DNA from: Methanolobus vulcani
GTDB lineage: Archaea > Halobacteriota > Methanosarcinia > Methanosarcinales > Methanosarcinaceae
Direction of reading: 5' to 3'
Assembly: GCF_900100715.1 (NCBI RefSeq)
Contig: NZ_FNCA01000001.1
Span: 1 to 64,000, forward strand
Length of the DNA: 64,000 nucleotides
Numbering within the stretch: the stretch's first letter is position 1; the number at the start of each line of letters is the position of its first letter. The notes under the pieces are model-generated. The model did not search any database. It had not been told where the DNA came from and worked only from the letters and a program-made list of their open reading frames with translations. The position numbers were made by a program, and so were the translations under genes. This document shows, in pieces, positions 57,398 through 64,000 of the stretch.

Positions 57398-58390
57398 TCA
57401 GAGCCAGCCAAAGAATCTCTGGAAGAAAGTAGCGCCTTTAACTTCCACCGGAGCCTGCAGGACGTCAGAATACTTGGTGTCACCTTCAGGGTTTTCGTAC
57501 CTCAGTATGGTATCGACCCCATACTCTTTGACAACAGCCTGGCTATCGGCCTTGATCTTGATCTTTGCAACAGCGGTTTCACCGGGCTTAAGTGTTGAAA
57601 GGTAAGCCATATCATCGGTCGTACTTAAAGGATCAGAAGGATTGGCTATCAATTTTACATTTCTTGCCTCTTCTTCACCGGTATTCTTCACTGTGATCTC
57701 GATAATGCCCTCTCCTCCCGGATAGAGGCTGCCGTTAGTATTTACGACCTCAAAATCAGCCTGCTTTTTTACTATAATCTGCAGGGTCTGGTTCTGGACC
57801 ATGGTTCCGTACCAGTGATTCACATCATATGTCAGATCAGTGGCGTTTGAATCTTCCACCTGCACATTTTTCTGGTAATCGTAGGAAAGGTCCAGGTAAA
57901 GATCATATACTCCCGCCTTTGCTTTTTTATCGATCTTGATATCGAATTGTACTGGGGTCAGTGAATTCTGTCCGCTCTTTATGGAACCTACCTGCTGGCT
58001 GACGGACTTGACCTCAATGGGACTACCCGGGTCTGCAGAAAGTGAAGCTACTACTGATGTGGCATCTACAACACCGCTTTCAAGTTTCATTTCAGTCTGG
58101 GCAGCAAAGATCTCATCCCTTCCAGAAGGAGTCCTGTCACTCTTAAATCCCAATAACTTGCCTTTGTTCACAAGATCGAGATTCAGGGTGACCGTCTGAC
58201 CTCTGTCAAATTCGTTGCTGCCGATAATGTTAGCACTGAGATGAGGGCTACCATACACGTTATAGAAATTCATTCCGATATCAAAGCTCTGGGAGAAATT
58301 GTAATTATCAGGAGTATCATAGGCTCCTGCAAGGCCTGAAACCATTACGACCAATAGAATAGAAGATATTATCACATTCTTTATTTTCAT
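57398..58390 (-). CDS. secreted COG1361-type protein of an ABC exporter operon
   Basis: The 330-residue protein starts at ATG 58390 (MKIKNVIISSILLVVMVSGL), a signal peptide, with GGAGGG upstream. A beta-sandwich and a NEW3/CARDB-like domain (about 220-310, PGGEGIIEITVKNTGEEEARN) follow, ending in FFQRFFGWL. COG1361 proteins often accompany ABC-2 exporters in methanogens. It starts directly after the permease gene (one-base gap) and is the last of four genes; its role may be as an extracellular accessory. Confidence 0.8.
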   Translation of the reverse strand: MKIKNVIISSILLVVMVSGLAGAYDTPDNYNFSQSFDIGMNFYNVYGSPHLSANIIGSNEFDRGQTVTLNLDLVNKGKLLGFKSDRTPSGRDEIFAAQTEMKLESGVVDATSVVASLSADPGSPIEVKSVSQQVGSIKSGQNSLTPVQFDIKIDKKAKAGVYDLYLDLSYDYQKNVQVEDSNATDLTYDVNHWYGTMVQNQTLQIIVKKQADFEVVNTNGSLYPGGEGIIEITVKNTGEEEARNVKLIANPSDPLSTTDDMAYLSTLKPGETAVAKIKIKADSQAVVKEYGVDTILRYENPEGDTKYSDVLQAPVEVKGATFFQRFFGWL

Positions 58391-58391
58391 A

Positions 58392-59498
58392 TTATGCTTC
58401 CCTCCTGAATAGGTGAACACCTGCACCAAAAGTTATGAGTGCAAAGAAAGATAGGATTATCAGATCTGTAGAAATAGCGCTTAGTCCCTGACCTTTTATC
58501 ATGATGGTTCTCATGGCTTCGTTTGCATAGGTCAGTGGCAAACAATAAGCTATGTAACGCATCCAGTTGGGGACCGAGCTTAACGGGAAAAATACCCCTG
58601 TGACAAACATGGAAGGCAGAGTGACCAGCAGGTTAAGCTGGAAGAAGGATTCCATATCATCCACTCTCGTGGACATGACTATACCCATTCCCACACCACC
58701 CAGGGTGAAGATCACAAGTACTAATGCCACAAGCAGCCAGCTTCCGTTCATGTGGAATCCTACAAGGAAATAGGCTGCAAGGATTAGAATAACAGCTCTT
58801 GCGATCTGTAATATCAGCTGGTACAGGGTCTTTCCGAGGATGACCGATCTCCTGCTGACCGGGGTCATCAGTATACGGACGATGGTACCGTCCTCTTTTT
58901 CACCTGCAATGGCCGAACCGGTGGTGGCCACAGAACCCATGAAGATGGTCAGGGCAATGACAGCCGGTGTAAGGAAGTCCAGATATTCAAGATTACCGTA
59001 AATATTGGGTACATCCAGAGATGCGGGGCCGGATCTTGACATAAGCTGGATCATGAAATTGATGATGATCCCACTTGTGGTGGTATCTGAAGAGTCGGTT
59101 AGAAGAGTAAGTATAACATCTTCATTTTTCGCAAGCCGGTCACTATAGTCATGCGGTATTAGCAGGACGGCCTTGTACATTCCGGCATCTATTTTACTTT
59201 CAGCCTCTGCCCGTGCCATATCCTTTGTATAGGTCACTTTGAACATGGGACTGCCGTCGTAAGTGGAAGTATACGTTCCAATCTCCTGTACAAGGGAACT
59301 TGAAGCCATACCGGTGTCATCATTGACTATGAGGATGGGAGCGTTCTTTACTGTGCCACCCATTCCATATCCAAAGAAGATGATCATTATTATAGGGAAA
59401 AGGAAAAGGGGGACCATAAGTGCTTTTTTTCTGGAGAGCTGCCTGAACTCTTTCACAGTTATGATCCATGCGTGTCTGATCTCACTCATTATTGTCAT
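58392..59498 (-). CDS. ABC-2 type exporter permease
   Basis: The 368-residue protein has one N-terminal helix (about 27-46), a large exported domain (about 50-175, NDDTGMASSSLVQEIG), and five helices to the C terminus with FLTPAVIALTIFMGSVATTG and GEKEDGTIVRILMTPVSRR, the DrrB/YhgE-like ABC-2 pattern. It exports drugs, lipids or peptides; the substrate is unknown. It sits directly after the ATPase gene, so co-translation is expected. Starts at 59498 or 59489 are possible. Confidence 0.88.
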   Translation of the reverse strand: MTIMSEIRHAWIITVKEFRQLSRKKALMVPLFLFPIIMIIFFGYGMGGTVKNAPILIVNDDTGMASSSLVQEIGTYTSTYDGSPMFKVTYTKDMARAEAESKIDAGMYKAVLLIPHDYSDRLAKNEDVILTLLTDSSDTTTSGIIINFMIQLMSRSGPASLDVPNIYGNLEYLDFLTPAVIALTIFMGSVATTGSAIAGEKEDGTIVRILMTPVSRRSVILGKTLYQLILQIARAVILILAAYFLVGFHMNGSWLLVALVLVIFTLGGVGMGIVMSTRVDDMESFFQLNLLVTLPSMFVTGVFFPLSSVPNWMRYIAYCLPLTYANEAMRTIMIKGQGLSAISTDLIILSFFALITFGAGVHLFRREA

Positions 59499-60257
59499 TT
59501 AATCGCGAACCTCCTCTCCGGTCAGATTTATGAACGTTTCCTCAAGGTTTGAACTTCCTGTCTTTTCCTTTAATGATTCGGGACTGTCAAGAGCCACCAT
59601 TTTGCCCAGATTCATTACGGCTACCCTGTCACACAGGTTATCCGCCTCTTCCATGTAGTGCGTGGTGAAGACCAGGGTCTTTCCTTCCCCGTTGAACTTT
59701 TTGGCAAGTTTCCATATAGATTGCCTGGTCTGCGGGTCAAGACCGGTGGAAGGTTCATCCCAGAATATAATCTGTGGCTCGTGAAGTACGGCACAGATAA
59801 CCGAAAGACGCTGTTTCATCCCTCCTGAGAACCCTCCTGTGAAACGGTCGGCGTGACTTGAAAGTCCTACTAGTTTCAGATAGTACTCTATTTTCTCGTT
59901 CATGACATCTTTTGGTACGTCATAGAGTCTGCCCATGAGTTCCAGGTTCTCCCTTGCGGTGAGATCCGGATAGAGACTGAGCTTCTGGGGGACTATTCCT
60001 ATGAGAGGACGGATCTTATCATCCTGTTTGTAAACATCAAAGCCCGCAACTTTTATACTGCCGCCACTTGGCTTTACTAATGTTGTGAGCATGGAGAATG
60101 TGGTGGACTTTCCGGCTCCGTTGGGACCTATCATTCCAAATATCTCTCCCTCCATTACATCGAAACTGACATCATCCACTGCTGTTATCGTCCTTCCTCT
60201 GGAATGAAAGACCTTAACAAGATTCTTTACCTCAATGATTGGTTCCAAATTGCTCAC
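59499..60257 (-). CDS. ABC exporter ATP-binding protein
   Basis: The 252-residue protein has Walker A GPNGAGKSTT (about 42), Q-loop, signature FSGGMKQRLSV (about 143), Walker B IIFWDEPSTGLDP and H-loop TTHYMEEADNLCDR, the DrrA/NatA type. It powers the permease encoded next. Its start overlaps the TetR gene by four bases (ATGA). The C-terminal extension (SLKEKTGSSNLEETFINLTG) is typical of this subfamily. Confidence 0.93.
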   Translation of the reverse strand: MSNLEPIIEVKNLVKVFHSRGRTITAVDDVSFDVMEGEIFGMIGPNGAGKSTTFSMLTTLVKPSGGSIKVAGFDVYKQDDKIRPLIGIVPQKLSLYPDLTARENLELMGRLYDVPKDVMNEKIEYYLKLVGLSSHADRFTGGFSGGMKQRLSVICAVLHEPQIIFWDEPSTGLDPQTRQSIWKLAKKFNGEGKTLVFTTHYMEEADNLCDRVAVMNLGKMVALDSPESLKEKTGSSNLEETFINLTGEEVRD

Positions 60258-60865
60258 CCGACTTTGTTATCCATGGTCTTTAAAATGCCATGTGTAAATA
60301 TATCTGTAAATCTTTCAACCTCTTCGTCAATGTCGCCCATAAATGAGTCATCAACTACTCCCTTCAGTAAGGATGTATGTACGAAATAACTTAAAAATGC
60401 TAGCGCTGCAGAACGAGGATTGATATTGCGCAGTTTTCCGTTTTGTATCTGGAGCTGGAAATATTCACTTAGGCGTGAGATATACATCTGAAATACGGAT
60501 GTCAGGATCTCAGCAACCTCTGGTCTACGTCTCCCTTCCTCAAAAAGCATGAACATGAACATGCGATGTTTACCATCTTGCTTCTTGCTCCTCAGATCCC
60601 TTGAGATCCTCCTCCCCAAGTCACAGAGGTCGGTCTCAATATCCGTGTCATTATCTATGCGGAACAGAACATCCAGTTCCGATATCTCAGCCCTGTTCCT
60701 GATAAGGACCTCTTTTAAGAGATTCTCTTTTGACTGGAATTTTCTAAAAATAGTAACTTCGGCAACATTTGCCTCTTCAGCGATCCTGCGTGTGGTCGCA
60801 CCTGTGAATCCTTCACTCCCAAACACCTTTAGGGCTGCGTCCAGAATCTTATCCTCTGTATTCAT
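60254..60865 (-). CDS. TetR/AcrR-family repressor
   Basis: The 203-residue protein has an N-terminal TetR helix-turn-helix: AALKVFGSEGFTGATTRRIA, EEANVAEVTIFRKFQSKENL. The rest (about 60-203) is a ligand-binding helical domain. It is first in an operon with an ABC exporter, a common drug-response layout: the ligand that releases the repressor may be what is exported. A palindrome lies just before its start and between TATA box and start site, so self-repression is likely. The transcript is probably leaderless or nearly so. Confidence 0.92.
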   Translation of the reverse strand: MNTEDKILDAALKVFGSEGFTGATTRRIAEEANVAEVTIFRKFQSKENLLKEVLIRNRAEISELDVLFRIDNDTDIETDLCDLGRRISRDLRSKKQDGKHRMFMFMLFEEGRRRPEVAEILTSVFQMYISRLSEYFQLQIQNGKLRNINPRSAALAFLSYFVHTSLLKGVVDDSFMGDIDEEVERFTDIFTHGILKTMDNKVG

Positions 60866-60870
60866 CCTTA

Positions 60871-60899
60871 TGTAAGTGCATACTTACACCTATATAATG
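60871..60899 (-). promoter_or_regulatory. TetR operator and promoter
   Basis: TGTAAGT-GCAT-ACTTACA (60871-60888) is a perfect seven-base inverted repeat. On the minus strand the TATA box ATTATATAGG (60899-60890) lies just before it and ATG 60865 just after. A bound repressor would block transcription start. Confidence 0.65.
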
Positions 60900-61251
60900 A
60901 TTTGGAAATAATATATATTTAAAAAGAAAATAACGCCCAGGAAATTTATGTTAAAATGACCTGATATAACTTAACTGGTAATCACTTCGTAGAACAGAAT
61001 CCATTTTCTTCGTTGATTATGACAAAATAAGAGATAAGGTTATGTAAAAATTCCATGATTCTTCCCTGCGGGTTCATCTGCTTGCTGCCGGGGCGATCAG
61101 TCTCAATGAGATTGAAGCTGAGAACTGTTAAGAATAGATTTGTGGTTTTAAGATAATCACGGAACTACTTGTTCCTATTCTTTTTTTGAAGTCACGCAAT
61201 ACGCTGCCTGCTACGAATGACCGTACCAATAACAAATTATAATCCGTGCTT
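60900..61251. other. non-coding stretch with a plus-strand terminator
   Basis: Mostly AT-rich, with TATA-like ATATATATTTAAAA at 60911-60924. One GC-richer patch (about 61070-61125) reads on the plus strand as VHLLAAGAISLNEIEAENC then a stop, as if a gene remnant. The stretch ends with a terminator at 61161-61187. No complete gene was found. Confidence 0.45.
61161..61187 (+). terminator. terminator without an obvious gene
   Basis: GGAAC (61161-61165), TACTT, GTTCC (61171-61175) and TATTC then seven Ts (61181-61187). It indicates transcription from the left on the plus strand. Confidence 0.55.
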
Positions 61252-61476
61252 CTATTCTCCAAACCATTCTTCCCGGGATATGTTTGCCTGCTTTAGTATC
61301 CTTTGAAACAAAGCAGTACTAATCCTGTCTTTGTGAGGATTAGGGATTGTTAGTACTATGTCTTCTTTTGTCATGAAGGAATGTTTGCCACCTGAAAATG
61401 GACCTTCAAATCCTAATTCACGTAATCTTTTTACAAGATTCCTGTGTGTTACAGGAGTAAGTTTATGCAACTGCAA
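61252..61476 (-). CDS. hicA: HicA toxin
   Basis: A 74-residue protein of the HicA mRNA-interferase family with a dsRBD-like fold: RNLVKRLRELGFEGPFSGGK, catalytic His32 in GGKHSFM, and TIPNPHKDRISTALFQRILK. HicA cleaves mRNAs and is neutralised by HicB. The gene overlaps hicB by 14 bases. In this pair the antitoxin comes first. The catalytic His is present, so the toxin is probably active. Confidence 0.92.
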   Translation of the reverse strand: MQLHKLTPVTHRNLVKRLRELGFEGPFSGGKHSFMTKEDIVLTIPNPHKDRISTALFQRILKQANISREEWFGE

Positions 61477-61714
61477 CTTCCCCAGAGTCTTTGATTATAT
61501 GATTGCCTATAGGCGGTAATGTCAATCCTTTCCTGAGCCTGAAAACTATCCACTCATCAATGGTCTCTTCCAGATTTTTTCTGCATTCTTCAAGAGTGTT
61601 CCCTGTGGCCCACACACCATTGAGTTCAGGCACCTCACCATAGTAAGGTTCATCGTCCTCAATGAGCTCATATCTGGCTTTTTCAAGAGCTGCATGAATA
61701 TATTCAATAAGCAT
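61463..61714 (-). CDS. hicB: HicB antitoxin
   Basis: An 83-residue HicB: YELIEDDEPYYGEVPELNGV, then WATGNTLEECRKNLEETIDE and WIVFRLRKGLTLPPI, the partial RNase-H-like fold that covers HicA. No separate DNA-binding tail is visible in these 83 residues. AGGTG lies six bases before ATG 61714. It is the first gene of a bicistronic toxin-antitoxin unit and shares its upstream region with a disrupted PIN-domain gene on the other strand. Confidence 0.9.
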   Translation of the reverse strand: MLIEYIHAALEKARYELIEDDEPYYGEVPELNGVWATGNTLEECRKNLEETIDEWIVFRLRKGLTLPPIGNHIIKDSGEVAVA

Positions 61715-61802
61715 CGTTCACACCTGTATATCTTCAATCTGGAATATGCTCTCAGTGTATAAATCATCATGGGTTTATCGGCTCTGTAGAACTCCTGTTT
61801 GT

Positions 61803-61862
61803 GTGATTGATACAGCTTTCGTCCTATTTAAGGTCTACAAAACCAATTGCAATCTAAAATAA
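61803..61862 (+). pseudogene. 5' fragment of a PIN-domain (VapC-like) gene
   Basis: From GTG 61803 the frame reads VIDTAFVLFKVYKTN then soon a stop. VIDT-x-F/V-L is the typical opening of a PIN ribonuclease domain, with its first catalytic Asp. The rest of a PIN domain appears at 63560-63886 on the same strand, beyond the IS200/IS605 element, so the gene appears split. Some codons between the two parts are missing or altered. Confidence 0.5.
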
Positions 61863-61916
61863 AAGCAACCATCCGCCGAAGGAGGCACGTTCCGATGCTG
61901 CTATATAGGCAGTGAA

Positions 61917-63065
61917 CTACCACCCTATGAATAGGGTGGCTTCCTGCTTCATTATCGAATCCAATGATTCAATTCCACAGGCTTGAACTGTAGTTCCTAC
62001 AGCACGATTGAGAATATTGATAGCAGCATTATGATCACGGTCAAGAACTAATCCACAATGAGGACATTTATGTACCCTCACCGCTAATGTTTTTTCTACT
62101 TTATTACCACAATTGCTACAAAGTTGCGACGTATTACATGGGTTTACCAATTCTACAAACTTACCAGCTTCTTCCGCTTTGTATTTTGTAATCTGAATCA
62201 GATTACTCCATGATGCATCATGTATTGATTTTGATAGTCTTGAATTTTTTACCATATTCTTTACATTCAGGTCTTCAAAGGCTATGAAATCGTAAACATT
62301 AATGAGTTCCCTGCTTAATTTATGGTTAAAATCATTTCTTTGATTGCGTATTTTTCGATGTAATCTGTTTACCTTATCACACTGTTTCTTCCAGTTATTA
62401 GAAAACTTCTTTTTTCTGCTAAGATTACGTTGTTGTCTTTTTAATTCATTCTCTTTCTTGCGATAATATTTAGGGGAATTTATTTGAGTACCATCACTTA
62501 ACGTAACCAGAGAATTGAGTCCTACATCAATTCCTACAAAAGTAACAGGTTCTACAGATATTGTATTATTTTCAATGACTACAGAGAATGTAACATACCA
62601 TTGTTTCCCATCTCTGCGAATAGTACAGGTCTTGATTTTGCCTTCTATTTCTCTATGTTGAACTATCTTTATTTCTCCAATTTTAGATAACTTCAACTTT
62701 TTTCCAGATATACTAAAACCAGATTGAGGATAAGTAAAACTATTATATCTATTCTTACCTTTGAAACGAGGATAACCTGCTTTTACATCTCCATTTTTGC
62801 ATCGTCTAAAGAAACTATCAAAGGATTTGCCTAATCTCCTGATTACATCCTGTTTTACCTGAGAATGTACTTCCGTATCAAATTCAAGATACTGGACCTG
62901 ATACAATTGTTCCATAGTTGACAAACCTTGATTGCATCTTTCGTATGCGTTTCTACGGTCTGCAAGAAATTCGTTATAGATATGTCTACAAACATCAAGC
63001 GTCCTGTTCAAAGTCACTTCCTGTTGTTTTGTAGGATATAATCTAAACTTATATGATTTTTGCAT
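61917..63065 (-). CDS. tnpB: TnpB, RNA-guided endonuclease of IS200/IS605
   Basis: The 382-residue protein has the RuvC-like active site: Asp180 (VGIDVGLNSLVTL), Glu264 (AFEDLNVKN) and Asp344 (LDRDHNAAINI). A zinc finger lies between (Cys316, Cys319, Cys334, Cys337). TnpB proteins studied in other IS605-family elements are Cas12 ancestors that use a short RNA from the element's right end (omega-RNA) to cut the empty target site, which keeps the element from loss. Here the stop codon is inside the right-end palindrome, consistent with omega-RNA overlapping the 3' end of tnpB. It is divergent from tnpA (53-base gap). Confidence 0.94.
   Translation of the reverse strand: MQKSYKFRLYPTKQQEVTLNRTLDVCRHIYNEFLADRRNAYERCNQGLSTMEQLYQVQYLEFDTEVHSQVKQDVIRRLGKSFDSFFRRCKNGDVKAGYPRFKGKNRYNSFTYPQSGFSISGKKLKLSKIGEIKIVQHREIEGKIKTCTIRRDGKQWYVTFSVVIENNTISVEPVTFVGIDVGLNSLVTLSDGTQINSPKYYRKKENELKRQQRNLSRKKKFSNNWKKQCDKVNRLHRKIRNQRNDFNHKLSRELINVYDFIAFEDLNVKNMVKNSRLSKSIHDASWSNLIQITKYKAEEAGKFVELVNPCNTSQLCSNCGNKVEKTLAVRVHKCPHCGLVLDRDHNAAINILNRAVGTTVQACGIESLDSIMKQEATLFIGW
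61920..61939. repeat. palindrome at the tnpB end of the element
   Basis: A perfect nine-base inverted repeat, CCACCCTAT and ATAGGGTGG, with loop GA. It overlaps the tnpB stop and is probably part of the right end and omega-RNA. Confidence 0.85.
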
Positions 63066-63118
63066 TAGATACCTATAGGCTCGTAATGTTTAACTATCTT
63101 TCGCATCTATAGAAAAAT

Positions 63119-63535
63119 ATGACTTATTCAAGCTCTGCTGTATATGAGATCAATTATCATATTGTATGGTGTACTAAATATCGGAAACAGGTTATGAATG
63201 ATGAGTTAAAGGAGTTTCTTGATGACCAGATAAGAACAATAGCGGATTCTAAGGAATGGGAAATACTTGAACTTGAAGTCATGCCTGAACATATCCATCT
63301 TTTCATATCTGCACCACCGTTCATAGCACCTACGGATATTGTTAAGATTATGAAAGGTGTTACTACAAAAAGAATATTCCAGAAGTTCCCTGAATTACGA
63401 AAAAAAGAATTTTTGGGTAATCATCTTTGGTCGCCAAGCTATTATGTTGGTACTCATGGTCAAGTATCTGCTGAAACGATTAAGAAATACATAGACGGTA
63501 GTTCCAATAGGGGACGTAATTCATCCACCGGATGA
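63119..63535 (+). CDS. tnpA: TnpA, Y1 single-strand transposase of IS200/IS605
   Basis: The 138-residue protein has the HUH motif His58-x-His60 (MPEHIHLFISAP) and a C-terminal helix with Tyr124 (ETIKKYIDG), the likely nucleophile. Y1 transposases cut and rejoin single-stranded DNA at the element ends during replication. The start is YEINYHIVWCTKYRK, as in the family. Its stop falls inside the left-end palindrome. Divergent from tnpB, the arrangement known from IS605. Confidence 0.95.
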   Translation: MTYSSSAVYEINYHIVWCTKYRKQVMNDELKEFLDDQIRTIADSKEWEILELEVMPEHIHLFISAPPFIAPTDIVKIMKGVTTKRIFQKFPELRKKEFLGNHLWSPSYYVGTHGQVSAETIKKYIDGSSNRGRNSSTG

Positions 63536-63544
63536 ATCCGGTGG
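63525..63544. repeat. palindrome at the tnpA end of the element
   Basis: A perfect nine-base inverted repeat, CCACCGGAT and ATCCGGTGG, with loop GA, overlapping the tnpA stop; left-end counterpart of 61920-61939. Confidence 0.85.
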
Positions 63545-63559
63545 TCTTCTTACTCCAAA

Positions 63560-63886
63560 GTGATAAAGCAGGAACATGTAGCAATCGAGCCATATACAGT
63601 ATTTGTAGAGGTTACAGCTGCCATCCGAAGAAGAACAGGTTCAAAAGAACTTGCTACAAGAGTAAAAAATGACCTTATTGCGCTTGGAAGCTTTCGTTTT
63701 GTTGATCTAGATACAGTCAGTTCATCTTCTGCTGCAGAAATTGCCGCTGATATCGGAGTCAGAGGAAAGGATGCAATTGTTATTCAGGTTGCAAAAGAAT
63801 TTGGAATTCCACTTGTCACTCTTGACGTAGAGATCATTGAAAAGGCAAGGGGAATTGTTGAGATGGCTGACCTTGATGTTCTTTAA
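63560..63886 (+). pseudogene. 3' part of a PIN-domain (VapC-like) toxin gene
   Basis: From GTG 63560 the 108-residue frame reads EHVAIEPYTVFVEVTAAIRR, then AEIAADIGVRGKDAIVIQVA and FGIPLVTLDVEIIEKARG. These are the second to fourth acidic motifs of a PIN domain (Glu in VEV, Asp in GKDAIV, Asp in TLDVE). The beginning with the first Asp is missing, and the IS200/IS605 element ends just upstream; a matching opening lies at 61803. It may still be translated from GTG, but probably without nuclease activity. No antitoxin partner is clearly adjacent. Confidence 0.65.
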
Positions 63887-63892
63887 GATAGT

Positions 63893-63919
63893 GTTAAAAT
63901 AGGTCATTTTGGTTTTAAC
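63893..63919 (+). terminator. hairpin after the PIN-domain fragment
   Basis: GTTAAAA (63893-63899) and TTTTAAC (63913-63919) form a seven-base stem with a 13-base loop a few bases after the stop codon. There is no T-run, so termination is uncertain. Confidence 0.4.
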
Positions 63920-64000
63920 AATCATGTAATAGGTTGTTCTATTTTCTAGCAGAAATTATGGAATGTGCTGCCCGTGGCGTGTGTTAGCGGTCATCTCTGA

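Larger units (their letters stand above)
61905..63555. mobile_element. IS200/IS605-family element with tnpA and tnpB
   Basis: Divergent tnpB (minus) and tnpA (plus) are bordered by palindromes of the same design: CCACCCTAT-GA-ATAGGGTGG (61920-61939) after tnpB and CCACCGGAT-GA-ATCCGGTGG (63525-63544) at the end of tnpA. These are the subterminal hairpins recognised by the single-strand transposase. The exact ends lie some bases outside the hairpins and are approximate here. Both proteins look intact, so the element may be active. Confidence 0.88.

Noticed and set aside
1-64000. CRISPR array or cas genes
   Set aside because: No regularly spaced repeats or Cas proteins were seen; TnpB is the only related protein.

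Overview
The window looks like a chromosomal segment of a methylotrophic methanogenic archaeon of the Methanosarcinaceae; a Methanolobus- or Methanococcoides-like genus is my inference. The evidence is archaeal: eukaryote-type ribosomal proteins eS19, eL31, eL39 and eL20/LX, aIF6, archaeal prefoldin alpha, GatE, TATA-box promoters, formylmethanofuran dehydrogenase subunits, an HdrA-MvhD fusion with a polyferredoxin, and surface proteins with PKD and PGF-pre-PGF-like domains.

Layout. 1-291 is the cut-off start of an IS1-like transposase. 467-3340 is trpCBA with a TATA box, two TGTAC-type operator boxes and a terminator. 3406-7941 (minus) is a translation and protein-targeting operon: rps19e, PDCD5-like, PP-loop ATPase, rpl39e, rpl31e, eif6, rpl18a, pfdA, ftsY. 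purA and a Cys-rich unknown follow. 9985-13244 encodes small and large surface or membrane proteins, a CPBP protease and a DUF1616 protein. 13496-15893 is a FIST-domain protein overlapping a histidine kinase. Then come a ferredoxin, an aminotransferase, a YkgJ-type protein, a polyprenol-kinase-like protein, small unknowns and a CHASE/PAS histidine kinase facing a membrane protein and a stand-alone corrinoid 'cap' domain. 23914-27967 holds aconitase and citrate synthase, the entry to the partial oxidative TCA branch.

29151-32099 is a C-type-lectin/PKD surface protein. 32176-34684 (minus) is FTR-fwdG-fwdB-fwdD, facing a possible plus-strand RNA. 35075-38632 (minus) holds a cupin, hcp, a membrane-anchored winged-helix regulator and a secreted protein. 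Upstream of the secreted protein lies a likely 139-nt structured RNA; both carry the same 15-nt element next to their TATA boxes. Next are a beta-helix protein with dockerin-like repeats, the hdrA-mvhD/polyferredoxin pair, gatE, a TolB-like propeller protein, carAB and argG.

The right end is accessory: an AT-rich membrane protein, a probably leaderless DUF234-type ATPase, a TetR-controlled ABC exporter operon, a HicBA toxin-antitoxin pair, and an intact-looking IS200/IS605 element (tnpA/tnpB) that apparently split a PIN-domain gene.

How it fits together: electron carriers (ferredoxin, polyferredoxin, HdrA, FwdG, FTR) and one-carbon metabolism meet amino-acid and pyrimidine biosynthesis (trp, car, argG) and purine synthesis (purA), with many membrane-linked sensors. 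No complete, obviously new defence system was seen. The least explained items are the two candidate RNAs, the duplicated promoter element, the cap-only corrinoid protein and the FTR-Fwd linkage.
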